A stretch of DNA of 64,000 bases from Melioribacteraceae bacterium. Its GTDB lineage: Bacteria; Bacteroidota; Ignavibacteria; Ignavibacteriales; Melioribacteraceae. A program made the translations under genes and the position numbers. Every line of letters begins with the position of its first letter. The first letter of the stretch is position 1. Shown here in pieces: positions 1 to 8,246 of the stretch. Below the pieces are notes generated by a model, which ran no database searches, was not told where the DNA came from, and saw only the letters and a program-made list of their open reading frames with translations. The stretch lies in NCBI GenBank assembly GCA_019638015.1, contig JAHBUP010000001.1, positions 372,001 through 436,000 on the forward strand, given 5' to 3'.

Positions 1-164
1 TGGGATATCCGCCAATTATTATTACCGCGGCAACAATTCGTCCATATTTTTACAGATTGATTAACAGCAGCTTCCCGGAATTGGCTGTTTTATCATACAC
101 AGAATTACCATCAAATATTGAACTTGAATTTATTGGAAAGGTAGAGGTTTCATATGCAAATTAA
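1..164 (+). CDS. flhA: FlhA C-terminal fragment (flagellar export gate), truncated by window start
   Basis: The third frame is open from position 3 to the stop at 162-164 and gives about 53 residues beginning GYPPIIITAATIRPYFYRLI and ending IGKVEVSYAN. This is the end of the cytoplasmic domain of FlhA, the export-gate membrane protein of the flagellar type III secretion apparatus; the stretch ITAATIRPYFYRL before a final short strand is typical of the family. The 3' end overlaps the flhF start codon at 154 by 11 bases, so the two are probably translationally coupled. Identification rests on the short tail plus the flhA-flhF-flhG order known in many bacteria. The N-terminal membrane part lies outside the window. 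Confidence 0.85.
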   Translation, partial: GYPPIIITAATIRPYFYRLINSSFPELAVLSYTELPSNIELEFIGKVEVSYAN

Positions 165-1269
165 AAAATTTATTGCCCCAACTTTAAAAGAAGCCACACA
201 ACAAATGAAAGATGAACTCGGGATTGAAGCGATTATTCTTGGTACAAGAGTTCTCGAAGGTGATAAAAGATTTGGAATGCGAAAAGTATATGAAATCACC
301 GCCGGAATGGAGGAGAGTGCAGAAAAAAAGAAAGTTAGCAAGAAAGCTGAATCGAAAGCTGATCTTGATTTTGCTACCGAAATAGAAGCGTTGGCAAATA
401 AAATCTACTCTAAAAAATCGAAGGAAGATAAACCGGAAGTAGATAGTGCTAAAGCTTCCTCTTCAAAGGAAATAAAATCGAAATACCAAAAAGAGATTGC
501 TGAAATTTCCGAAACATTAGTAATGAGAGAAGTTCAGAAAAATATAGTTAATAAGATTACGACTCACTTAACTGAATCCTCACAATTTACTGAAGATATT
601 AATCTCGAAAATTTCCTCCTTTCTTCAATGGCTTCTATGATACCAACTACAAATTTTAAGGTAACGAAACAAAAAACAAATAAAATAGCGCTCGTTGGAC
701 CAACCGGTGTTGGCAAAACAACATGTATCGCAAAGCTCGCAATTATTTCAAAATTGATCCATAAACTTAATGTGGGATTAATTTCAATTGATACATACCG
801 GCTTGGCGCAATTGATCAACTCCGGATTTTCTCCGAAATAAGCGATATTGAAATGGCTGTTGCATACGAACCAGCAGATATTCCCAAGCTCATCAAGAAA
901 TTCAAAAATAAGAATCTGATTTTCATTGATACGATAGGCAGAAGTCAAAAAGCAAAAGACAATTTGGACGAGATTAAAAAATATTTGGATGCCGCTCAGG
1001 TTGATGAAACAATTCTTGTAATGAACTCAACAAGTTCAACAAGAACATTGAATGATGTTGCTGAAAAGTTCAAATCTCTCAATTATAATTCGATAATCTT
1101 TTCGAAAATTGATGAAGCCGTAGCCTATGGAAACATTATGAATGTTGCAGTTACTCATAATAAACCGGTAATGTTTTTAACTAACGGACAAGTAATTCCA
1201 GATGATATAATTTCGGTTAACTCACAATTTTTAGCTAATATGGTTTTCACCGGAAAACTTTACAAATGA
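154..1269 (+). CDS. flhF: Flagellar biosynthesis GTPase FlhF
   Basis: FlhF is an SRP-family GTPase that helps set the position and number of flagella at the membrane. This 371-residue protein has a short B-domain-like N-terminus (MQIKKFIAPTLKEATQQMKDELG, typical of FlhF), a charged Lys/Glu-rich linker to about residue 130, and a C-terminal NG domain. The P-loop GPTGVGKTTCIAKLA begins near residue 182, followed by DTYRLGAIDQLRIF and the DTIGR G3 motif. The usual G4 TKxD position reads SKIDEA, as in other FlhF proteins. It starts inside flhA and overlaps flhG by 4 bases. Regulation is presumably with the upstream flagellar operon. Confidence 0.95.
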   Translation: MQIKKFIAPTLKEATQQMKDELGIEAIILGTRVLEGDKRFGMRKVYEITAGMEESAEKKKVSKKAESKADLDFATEIEALANKIYSKKSKEDKPEVDSAKASSSKEIKSKYQKEIAEISETLVMREVQKNIVNKITTHLTESSQFTEDINLENFLLSSMASMIPTTNFKVTKQKTNKIALVGPTGVGKTTCIAKLAIISKLIHKLNVGLISIDTYRLGAIDQLRIFSEISDIEMAVAYEPADIPKLIKKFKNKNLIFIDTIGRSQKAKDNLDEIKKYLDAAQVDETILVMNSTSSTRTLNDVAEKFKSLNYNSIIFSKIDEAVAYGNIMNVAVTHNKPVMFLTNGQVIPDDIISVNSQFLANMVFTGKLYK

Positions 1270-2114
1270 ACAATCAAGCCGCACGTTTAGTGGAATTGCT
1301 AAAACTGGACAAAAGTCAGTCTAAGGATTCCGGCAACAAAATTGTATCGGTATGTTCCGGAAAAGGGGGTACTGGTAAATCATTCTTTGCGGCTAATTTG
1401 GCTTATCTGCTTTCTCAAAAAGGTAAGAAAGTATTATTGATTGATTTCGATCTGAATTTTTCAAATATCAATATTTTGTTGAATCATACGGTTAAAAAGA
1501 ATATTTCTTGTTTTTTCAGCCAAACAGATTCATTAGAAGAATTGATTGTTAGTTACAATGAAAATCTCGATTTAATTTTTGGGGCTTCGGGCGGTAATGA
1601 AATTCCAAAAATGAGTGAAAATTTGCTCGATTATTTTTTCACAATGCTCAACAGAATTTCGAATAAATATGATTTTATTATTATTGATTCTTCTGCGGGA
1701 GCTAATGATTTTACAGTAAAACAACTCTTAAATTCAAACATTAATATTGTACTGCTCTCTCCCGAACCCACGGCGGTTATGGATGCTTATGTTGTAATTA
1801 AGTTGCTTAAGGAAAACGGATATTCAGGATATAAACTTGCGGTTGTAAATAAGACAATGAACGAAAGTGACGCAAATGACGCATTCCATAATCTTGCCGT
1901 TGCCGCAAAACATTTTCTCAATGAGGAGATTGAATTTTTAGGTGATATCTCATTCGGAAGGGAAGTACACCAATCAATAATAAACCAGGAATTGCTCGCT
2001 TCATTAAATGAGAATTCAGTTCAAATAGCCCAAATATCCGGATGTGCTGACCGATTAATTAAATTCGCCCAGATGGCTAATAATAACCATTCAACTAATT
2101 CAATCTCGAAGTAA
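1266..2114 (+). CDS. flhG: Flagellar number regulator FlhG (MinD/ParA-like ATPase)
   Basis: This is a MinD-type ATPase of 282 residues. The deviant Walker A KGGTGKSFFAANLAYLL lies near residue 32, followed by KVLLIDFDLNFSNINILL, and the Walker B-like strand reads FIIIDSSAG. FlhG (also called FleN or YlxH) partners FlhF and limits flagellar number; in some bacteria it also acts on a sigma-54 activator. The ATGA overlap with flhF and the standard gene order make the assignment firm. Residues 1-25 form a short charged N-terminal extension that includes LDKSQ, in the position of the FlhF-activating N-terminal helix of FlhG. A 102-base gap with a sigma-54-type promoter follows, so flhG probably ends the upstream unit or is read through. 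Confidence 0.92.
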   Translation: MNNQAARLVELLKLDKSQSKDSGNKIVSVCSGKGGTGKSFFAANLAYLLSQKGKKVLLIDFDLNFSNINILLNHTVKKNISCFFSQTDSLEELIVSYNENLDLIFGASGGNEIPKMSENLLDYFFTMLNRISNKYDFIIIDSSAGANDFTVKQLLNSNINIVLLSPEPTAVMDAYVVIKLLKENGYSGYKLAVVNKTMNESDANDAFHNLAVAAKHFLNEEIEFLGDISFGREVHQSIINQELLASLNENSVQIAQISGCADRLIKFAQMANNNHSTNSISK

Positions 2115-2172
2115 AAACCTCAAAAACCTACATTTTTTTAGCATTTTGATAGAATTTGGTTATAAATGCCAT

Positions 2173-2188
2173 TGGTATAACCTTTGCA
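2173..2188 (+). promoter_or_regulatory. Sigma-54 (-24/-12) promoter upstream of the fliA segment
   Basis: The sequence TGGTAT-N5-TTGCA (2173-2178, 2184-2188) matches the sigma-54 pattern TGGCAC-N5-TTGCW with exact spacing and both invariant doublets GG and GC. The predicted start is near 2199, leaving a leader of about 18 bases before the ATG at 2217 and its GGGA ribosome site. It sits in the only real gap between flhF/flhG and the rest of the operon. An overlapping TTTG-N20-AACCTTTG sequence (2155-2186) weakly resembles the Bacteroidota vegetative promoter and is the alternative reading. Confidence 0.68.
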
Positions 2189-2216
2189 ATTATTACTATA
2201 AAAGCGAAAAAGGGAA

Positions 2217-2453
2217 ATGAACAAAATAGTATTGCAAACCGGACTTCTAGCATTCTTCTTCTCGATCATCTACTTTACCCAGGTCGGCTTGGCGGTAGAA
2301 AAAGTACTTCTTAATTCATTTGTCATTTTTGTTCTTTTAACAACAATGCTTAGTGTTTTGGTTATCGGATTAATAAAGGCTATAAACAAGAACTCGTACA
2401 ACAAACTAAGCGATTATTCAAATAACTTGGCAGGAAACAAGGACAATGAGTAA
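2217..2453 (+). CDS. Small two-pass membrane protein upstream of fliA
   Basis: I do not recognise a family. The 78-residue product has two hydrophobic segments: about residues 5-25 (VLQTGLLAFFFSIIYFTQVG) and about 31-56 (LLNSFVIFVLLTTMLSVLVIGLI). A short basic and Asn-rich tail follows. The ATG is preceded by a GGGA ribosome site, and the 3' end overlaps fliA by 8 bases, which suggests translational coupling. As the first gene after the sigma-54-type promoter, and the immediate partner of fliA, it could tie sigma-28 synthesis or activity to the membrane or export apparatus. That role is inference from position only. Confidence 0.75.
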   Translation: MNKIVLQTGLLAFFFSIIYFTQVGLAVEKVLLNSFVIFVLLTTMLSVLVIGLIKAINKNSYNKLSDYSNNLAGNKDNE

Positions 2454-3078
2454 CGCAATACTTTGGTCGACCTACAAACAAAATCCAACTCCAGAATTGA
2501 AAAAACAGATAGTTCTAACATATGTCAATCTGGTTCATTATGTGATTCACAAAACAAATTTGAACCAAGCCGGTGTTTTAGACCGCCGCGATTATTTTCA
2601 ATTTGGAATTGAGGGCTTAAGCGAAGCAATAGATCGTTTCGATCCCGATTATGGCACAAAATTCGAAACATATGCTATTCAAAGAATCCGCGGTAAAATT
2701 TATGATGAACTTCGTAAATACAATACCAAATATGAAATTTCATCCGATAACGATTCTTCTCCAACCTACACATACTCCAATCTTTCGCTAAATCATTCGG
2801 TAAGTGAAGATGAAGGAATGCAGCTTCATGAAATGATACCAAGCGGAAACGACAAACCTGATACCGTTTTGGAGAAGAAGGATATGAAGAATAAGCTTCT
2901 CGATTTAATTAAGGGGTTGGCAGAAAGAGAAAGAACAATACTTAGTTTGTATTACTACGAAGAATTAAACTATAAAGAAATTGCACAGGTGTTAAACATA
3001 ACTGTATCACGTGTTTCGCAAATACATTCAAGAACTCTAAACTCATTAAAATTAAGGTTAGCAGATTACAATGCTTGA
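2446..3078 (+). CDS. fliA: Flagellar sigma factor 28 (FliA/WhiG type)
   Basis: FliA directs RNA polymerase to late flagellar promoters. The 210-residue protein is short for the family (usually 235-260). It shows region 2 (LVHYVIHKTN through DYFQFGIEGLSEAIDRFDPDYGTKFETYAIQRIRG), a reduced region 3, and region 4 with helix-turn-helix LNYKEIAQVLNITVSRVSQIHSRTL. The shortening falls in the linker between regions 3 and 4. It overlaps the small membrane gene upstream and the HDOD gene downstream by 8 bases each. Two promoter sequences in this window match the sigma-28 pattern (19550 and 38802), and a FlgM-like anti-sigma factor is encoded at 42358. Confidence 0.94.
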   Translation: MSNAILWSTYKQNPTPELKKQIVLTYVNLVHYVIHKTNLNQAGVLDRRDYFQFGIEGLSEAIDRFDPDYGTKFETYAIQRIRGKIYDELRKYNTKYEISSDNDSSPTYTYSNLSLNHSVSEDEGMQLHEMIPSGNDKPDTVLEKKDMKNKLLDLIKGLAERERTILSLYYYEELNYKEIAQVLNITVSRVSQIHSRTLNSLKLRLADYNA

Positions 3079-3943
3079 TACTAAAATTTCTGAATCAAAG
3101 GAAAAAATAAAAAATCATTTATCTACTATTGGTAATCTTCCTTCGGTGCCTCATATTATCACAGAAGTTTCTCAATTGCTCGATAATGAAAAAACCAGCG
3201 CAAACGATCTTTGCAAGGTAATATCTCAAGATCAGGGAATTGTAACAAAAATTTTATCTGTTGCAAATTCACCTTTGTACGGACTGCCAAGAAGAGTATC
3301 CACAATTGAATTTGCGGTAGTGATAATCGGATTTGAGCACATAAAAAATATTTTAGTTGCTCTTTCCTTGGTTGAAGCATTTAAAGGTGGCAATTCTCCA
3401 AATTGGAATCATATGTCTTACTGGACACACTCACTTTTAACGGCGACAGCGGCAAAAAGATTAGCCGATGATTTGCGTTATCCGAAATCGGGTGAGGTTT
3501 TTACCGCCGGATTGCTTCATGATTTGGGTCTTGTTGTTTTACAACGTTTTATGAACAAAGATTTTAATACTATTTTGAAAAATGTTGATGTTGAAAATAA
3601 AAACTATTTACAAGCTGAATTTGATTCATTAGGATTTACTCATCAGGATATTTCTGAATATTTGTTAGAGAAATGGAATTTCCCTCCATACATAATTGAA
3701 GCGGTGTTGTATCATCATAAACCTGCATTAGCTGAAAAAGGAAAAATTTTAGCGGCAATAATTCATCTGGCAGATTATATGACTCAAAAATTTCAGATTG
3801 GCGCATTTGAATGGGACAGCAATTTTGAATTGGATGAAAGTGTAATTCAAATTCTTGGACTCGGATCCCCCGAGTATTTTGAAAAGTTTGTTAACGGGTA
3901 TGAGGAATTATTTAAAAGTCATTTAGAATCATTAAATGTGTAG
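3071..3943 (+). CDS. HDOD-domain protein, copy 1
   Basis: The 290-residue protein is essentially one HDOD domain, a relative of HD phosphohydrolases. It opens with LPSVPHIITEVSQLLDNEKTSANDLCKVISQDQGIVTKIL and has the degraded HD motif GLLHDLGLVVLQRFM. HDOD proteins mostly act in signalling and behaviour, usually without proven catalysis, and are frequent in motility operons. It overlaps fliA by 8 bases. The next gene encodes a close paralogue, sharing for example ANSPLYGLPRRVSTIEFAVVIIGF versus ANSPFYGLTKRVSSIEFAIMILGF, so the pair is a tandem duplication. The exact role is unknown. Confidence 0.88.
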   Translation: MLDTKISESKEKIKNHLSTIGNLPSVPHIITEVSQLLDNEKTSANDLCKVISQDQGIVTKILSVANSPLYGLPRRVSTIEFAVVIIGFEHIKNILVALSLVEAFKGGNSPNWNHMSYWTHSLLTATAAKRLADDLRYPKSGEVFTAGLLHDLGLVVLQRFMNKDFNTILKNVDVENKNYLQAEFDSLGFTHQDISEYLLEKWNFPPYIIEAVLYHHKPALAEKGKILAAIIHLADYMTQKFQIGAFEWDSNFELDESVIQILGLGSPEYFEKFVNGYEELFKSHLESLNV

Positions 3944-3949
3944 GACAAA

Positions 3950-4831
3950 ATGGAAACAGTAACAATTGATTTATCGCAGAGAAGAGAAAGAACAGAATTA
4001 ATTTTAAAGAAGGTTAATACACTTTCTCCTATTCCAAAAATCTTATCTGAAGTGCTGCAGTTACTAAACGATATCAATACTAGTCCACATGTGCTGGCAA
4101 AAGCCATTACGAAAGATCAAAGCGTTGTTTTAAAACTTTTAACAATCGCAAACTCCCCATTTTATGGTTTAACAAAACGAGTATCTTCAATAGAATTTGC
4201 GATAATGATACTTGGTTTTGATGAGATTAGAAATATTGTTTCCGCGTTATCTTTAATGGAATCGATGAAGAACAAGAGTGATCAATATCTCGATCAGAAA
4301 AAATTCTGGATGCATTCATACTTAACCGCTACAATCTCGAAAAAAATTGCTATGGATCTTGGTCTTGAAAAAAGCGGCGAAGCATTTATTGCCGGTTTAT
4401 TGCACGATCTTGGTATTTCAGTCATCCACCGTTTTATGCATACCGATTTTGTAAGTATTACTGAACTAAATAAGAATGGACTCAATCTACTTGAAGCCGA
4501 AACACAAATATTAGGAATGGATCATCAGGCTATTGGCGAGATGCTTCTCAAAAACTGGAATATACCAGATTTAATTTGCGGTATTGTTAGATATCATCAC
4601 AATCCGGTATTATCAACCAACTCGCCGGTTTTAACTTCAGTGGTTCATTTGGCCGACTATATGACGCAGAAACTCCAAATGGGAGAACTTGCTTTCGACA
4701 ATACAATTGACCTGAACGAACAAATCTTTACTACACTTCATTTCAAAGACTTAAGCGAATTAAGCAAATTTATTGAAGGCTATAAAGAACCAATTCAAGC
4801 ACAAATGGAATCATTAAAGTATTTAGTATGA
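3950..4831 (+). CDS. HDOD-domain protein, copy 2
   Basis: This is a 293-residue paralogue of the preceding gene, with the same layout: an LSPIPKILSEVLQLLND opening, the ANSPFYGLTKRVSSIEFA core, and GLLHDLGISVIHRFMHTDF as the HD remnant. The last third ends with the shared stretch VVHLADYMTQKLQMG (IIHLADYMTQKFQIG in copy 1). Only six bases separate the copies, and the 3' end overlaps the next gene in an ATGA arrangement. Similarity runs over the full length but is well diverged, so the duplication is old and the two may have split roles or form a heterodimer. The function is inferred as regulatory. Confidence 0.88.
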   Translation: METVTIDLSQRRERTELILKKVNTLSPIPKILSEVLQLLNDINTSPHVLAKAITKDQSVVLKLLTIANSPFYGLTKRVSSIEFAIMILGFDEIRNIVSALSLMESMKNKSDQYLDQKKFWMHSYLTATISKKIAMDLGLEKSGEAFIAGLLHDLGISVIHRFMHTDFVSITELNKNGLNLLEAETQILGMDHQAIGEMLLKNWNIPDLICGIVRYHHNPVLSTNSPVLTSVVHLADYMTQKLQMGELAFDNTIDLNEQIFTTLHFKDLSELSKFIEGYKEPIQAQMESLKYLV

Positions 4832-6138
4832 GACTAATAAAAAACAATACTGCGGAATATGAATCATTCCATAAATCGCTTCAGTATTTTACAAAAAGTT
4901 CTGAAACGAAAGGTGAGCTTAAACTAATAAATTTTGAAAGCCACCGCGGCAATGCAAATTTGATTGAGCGTTATTCCTTCTTCACTCAAAAATTAGCAGC
5001 ATACCAAAGCAAAATATTAGCTGCCTCAAACCTAGTTGAAATTAATTTGGTTTTTCAAGATTTCCTGAAAAACATAATAATGGCAAAGGAAGTTGAAATA
5101 TTTTTCCTAACAGAGGGAAGTCAAAATATTGTTCCTCTGAATAATCAAATTAATCCTGTTCACCACTCAGCAGTGGTAAAAGCTTTTAAGAATGGAATTC
5201 TTGATTGGATTTTTGAAACAAAGAAGGCAACTATATTAACCGATTTTAACGCACCAATAAATTCAAACACAAAACTAAATCAAATATTATTTCCATTATT
5301 AGATCAGAAAGCAAACTATGGATTGCTTTCAATTGCTACTCCTATCAGCAAGATTTCTGAAAACTCGTTGGAATATCAGGCTATTCAAATATTACTTGGA
5401 ATAACAAGCCCGGTAATTATGAATCTTAAAAACAAAAAAACCATTAATAAGCTCTATCAAGAAGTACAGGTTTATCAATCCAAGATTAATAACGATTCAG
5501 ATATTTACGCACTAGGTGAAATGACTGAAGGTATTCTAGAAAACATTCTTGAACCTCTTCAGGTAATACTTAGCTACGTTGACATAATGGAAAGTGAAGA
5601 ATCGGTTGAGAAGGAAATTACTTCTAAAATAAAAGAGCAGGTTAAAAAAGTTAGTGAATTAACTAATCGTCTTGGTAAGTATATAAGTTTAAATAAGCCA
5701 TCTGATAAACAGAATCAATCATGCGATCTCAATAAAATTGTAAAAGAATTTAACATGGTTGTTAACTCCACAATGCAGAATTTAGGTATAGACTGCGATC
5801 TTGACCTTGAGGAGAATATTCCCCCGGTACTAAGTGATCCTAATGACATAAAACAATTATTTGCCGGTGTATTTTCAATAATCAAGAGCGGCGCAAAAAG
5901 CGGCGGCGCTGTTGTAATTCAAACAAAATATATAAAAGAAAAAGTGGTTCTCTCTTTCTTTACAACTGAACAGATTCCGGTATTGAATGATCCAAAGAAA
6001 TTTGAATCGAATGTTACCGTAAAAATTATAAAAGAATTAATGAAGAAGAATGAAGGTTCGGCAGAGTTTAATTCACTTCCGCTTAAGGGAACGATAATAC
6101 ATTTAGTATTTCCATTAAAAAGGAAATTAAACTTATGA
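4828..6138 (+). CDS. GAF-like/degenerate histidine kinase
   Basis: The 436-residue protein starts in the HDOD stop overlap. Residues about 60-210 look like a GAF sensor fold (LVEINLVFQDFLKNIIMAKEVEIFFL through YGLLSIATPI). A coiled helix and a DHp-like helix follow (LGEMTEGILENILEPLQVI), then an HATPase-like end. In the DHp helix the usual HExxNPL box reads ENILEPL, so Glu238 stands where the phospho-acceptor His should be. The N-box region DPNDIKQLFAGVFSIIK lacks the conserved Asn, and no DxGxG motif is present. I infer a pseudokinase acting as scaffold or allosteric partner in the flagellar signalling set. It overlaps the next gene by 4 bases. Confidence 0.72.
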   Translation: MRLIKNNTAEYESFHKSLQYFTKSSETKGELKLINFESHRGNANLIERYSFFTQKLAAYQSKILAASNLVEINLVFQDFLKNIIMAKEVEIFFLTEGSQNIVPLNNQINPVHHSAVVKAFKNGILDWIFETKKATILTDFNAPINSNTKLNQILFPLLDQKANYGLLSIATPISKISENSLEYQAIQILLGITSPVIMNLKNKKTINKLYQEVQVYQSKINNDSDIYALGEMTEGILENILEPLQVILSYVDIMESEESVEKEITSKIKEQVKKVSELTNRLGKYISLNKPSDKQNQSCDLNKIVKEFNMVVNSTMQNLGIDCDLDLEENIPPVLSDPNDIKQLFAGVFSIIKSGAKSGGAVVIQTKYIKEKVVLSFFTTEQIPVLNDPKKFESNVTVKIIKELMKKNEGSAEFNSLPLKGTIIHLVFPLKRKLNL

Positions 6139-6713
6139 AACAAATTTTAAGCATCGTAATCGTGTTGTTATTGGCCAAAAGTATTTATGCACAAGATATG
6201 CTGATTGATACAACAGTTGCGGCTAAGCAGGATACCATTTCCATAAGTGATATGGTTAATAAGCAAATTGAAATTGCAAGATTAAAAAGTGAATTTAACA
6301 GTCATTCAGCATCGGTAACCCCTAAAGTTGAAGAAGAGGTAGTTGAAATTGTAACTGTAAAGGCGGAGCCATCAAATAAACTAATTGAGTTGCTGGTTAA
6401 TATCCCGATTCAATATATACTATTTATATCATTTAGCAGCCTTATAATCTTTTTTGTTATTGGCAGAAGGGTAATGCTTTCATTTAAGAGAAGAACCAAA
6501 AGAGCTCTTAAAAAGAAAATTAGCGCATTGCGCGAAGAAAAAGTTGTATCAGTTGCAAATCCAAAACTTCAAACTACCCGGAAAAAACTTAAAGGAAGAA
6601 TTAGAGAAAATTCTATTAAGTCGATAAATAAAATTGCGAAAGAGTTGAGCATCTCAAAGGGAGAAGTACAACTTGCCGCCAGATTAAAGTTTTTTGAAGT
6701 TGGAAAAATTTAA
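6135..6713 (+). CDS. Exported single-pass membrane protein with KGEVQLA C-terminus
   Basis: The 192-residue product has an N-terminal signal sequence (MKQILSIVIVLLLAKSIYAQ), a predicted periplasmic stretch to about residue 93, a membrane segment at about 95-113 (YILFISFSSLIIFFVIG), and a basic cytoplasmic tail. The tail ends IAKELSISKGEVQLAARLKF, which resembles the small helix-turn-helix-like end seen in DUF6115-type proteins of Firmicutes flagellar operons. That likeness is from memory and weak. It sits right before flgF with a 9-base gap. A role in rod assembly or in linking the basal body to regulation is possible but unproven. Confidence 0.6.
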   Translation: MKQILSIVIVLLLAKSIYAQDMLIDTTVAAKQDTISISDMVNKQIEIARLKSEFNSHSASVTPKVEEEVVEIVTVKAEPSNKLIELLVNIPIQYILFISFSSLIIFFVIGRRVMLSFKRRTKRALKKKISALREEKVVSVANPKLQTTRKKLKGRIRENSIKSINKIAKELSISKGEVQLAARLKFFEVGKI

Positions 6714-6722
6714 GAGGACGAT

Positions 6723-7433
6723 ATGATTAAAGGAATTTATACAGCGGGAAGAAGTTTACATCAGCGTACTCAAAATATTGATGTTGTTTCTAATAATCTT
6801 GCTAACCTTAGTACAGTTGGATATAAGAGAGAAATTCCTTTTTCTGAAATGGTAAATGAATATGGCGAAATTGAAATCAGAAAACTTACAAGTATGGTTC
6901 AAGGCGAAATAATTCATACTAATAATCCTATGGATCTCGCAATTTCCGGTAAAGGATTTTTTGTCGTTAAAAATGATAATGGTGAACTTGAACTTACCCG
7001 TGATGGAAAATTTAAGATATCTGACGAAGGTTTCTTAGTTGATAAGAATGGAAGATCTGTAATGGGAAAAGGGGGAGAGATTTCTCTTCAAGATTCGATG
7101 CTGCAAAATATGAACACAATTACAATTGATAAAAATGGCGAATTAAAGGTTGATGAAAAATTATACGATAAATTATTGATTGTAAAAGTTGAAGATGAAA
7201 GTGCAATGGAAAGATCTGGTGGTGCAAATTTTTTACCGGGCAGCAGTGGTTTTATTGAAGTGCCGGAAAATGAGTATGGTGTTTCGCAAGGATTTTTAGA
7301 GCAAGCAAACACAAACCCGATAATCGAAATGGAAGAAATGATTCAAGTAAGTAAAAATTATGAATCGGCGCAGAAAATAATTGCCGCGCTCGATCGTTCA
7401 TTGGAAGATGCAATTAGCATCGGTAAAATTTAA
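6723..7433 (+). CDS. flgF: Flagellar basal-body rod protein FlgF
   Basis: FlgF is a proximal rod subunit. The 236-residue protein has the rod/hook-family N-terminus IYTAGRSLHQRTQNIDVVSNNLANLSTVGYKRE, the central MDLAISGKGFFVV and LTRDGKFKISDEGFLVD motifs, and the C-terminal GFLEQANTNPIIEMEEMIQVSKNYESAQKII. It is shorter than and precedes FlgG, as usual for FlgF. A GAGG ribosome site (6714-6717) lies just upstream of the ATG. It is exported by the type III system without a cleaved signal peptide. Confidence 0.92.
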   Translation: MIKGIYTAGRSLHQRTQNIDVVSNNLANLSTVGYKREIPFSEMVNEYGEIEIRKLTSMVQGEIIHTNNPMDLAISGKGFFVVKNDNGELELTRDGKFKISDEGFLVDKNGRSVMGKGGEISLQDSMLQNMNTITIDKNGELKVDEKLYDKLLIVKVEDESAMERSGGANFLPGSSGFIEVPENEYGVSQGFLEQANTNPIIEMEEMIQVSKNYESAQKIIAALDRSLEDAISIGKI

Positions 7434-7444
7434 GAGAGGTAGCT

Positions 7445-8242
7445 ATGTCAACAAGAGCACTTAGAACAGCATCATCAGGAATGCACGCTCAACAAATAAA
7501 CATTGAAGTAATCTCGAATAATATTGCAAACATCAATACAACCGGATTTAAAAAGAACAAAGCTGAGTTTCAGGATTTAATGTACCAGGAAGTACACGTT
7601 AATCCATTGACAGCTTCAACACCGGGAGTGGAAGACACCACAACTCATAAAATTCAGATTGGAAATGGTGTTAAACCGGCGGCATCAACAAAATTATTTA
7701 TACAGGGGGATATTTCTGCTACTAATAATCAGCTTGATTTTGCAATTCAAGGAGATGGTTTTTTTCAGTTGAGGAAAACGGATGGTACTTTTGTTTACAC
7801 CCGCGATGGCGCGTTTAAATTGAGCGCGGATGGTAAAGTAGTAACTACTGGCGGGTATATTCTTGAACCGGGAATATCACTTAATTCTGATATGACTACG
7901 CTTTCGGTTAATAAAGATGGTTCTATTGATGGAATTGATTTAAATGGCAATCGTGTTCCATTAGGAAATATAGAACTGGCAAAATTTATAAATCCGGGTG
8001 GATTGATGGCTCTTGGCGATAATTTATATGGTGAAACTGCCGCTTCAGGTCAGCCAATACTCGGTGCACCTTCATCTCTTGGCTTCGGTGAAATTCATCA
8101 AGGTTATCTTGAAGCTTCAAATGTTGATATAGTTGAGGAAATGGTTGCGATGATTGGCGCTCAACGAGCATATGAAATTAATTCTAAGACAGTTAAAACT
8201 GTTGAAGAAATGATGACGATGGCAAATAACCTAAAACGATAA
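7445..8242 (+). CDS. flgG: Flagellar distal rod protein FlgG
   Basis: FlgG forms the distal rod. The 265-residue length matches the family (about 260). It has RALRTASSGMHAQQINIEVISNNIANINTTGFKKNKAEFQDLMYQ at the N-terminus, LDFAIQGDGFFQL and YTRDGAFKLSADG in the middle, and the FlgG ending GYLEASNVDIVEEMVAMIGAQRAYEINSK. An AGAGG ribosome site lies before the ATG. The gap to flgF is 11 bases, and flgA follows after 4 bases. Confidence 0.97.
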   Translation: MSTRALRTASSGMHAQQINIEVISNNIANINTTGFKKNKAEFQDLMYQEVHVNPLTASTPGVEDTTTHKIQIGNGVKPAASTKLFIQGDISATNNQLDFAIQGDGFFQLRKTDGTFVYTRDGAFKLSADGKVVTTGGYILEPGISLNSDMTTLSVNKDGSIDGIDLNGNRVPLGNIELAKFINPGGLMALGDNLYGETAASGQPILGAPSSLGFGEIHQGYLEASNVDIVEEMVAMIGAQRAYEINSKTVKTVEEMMTMANNLKR

Positions 8243-8246
8243 TAGA

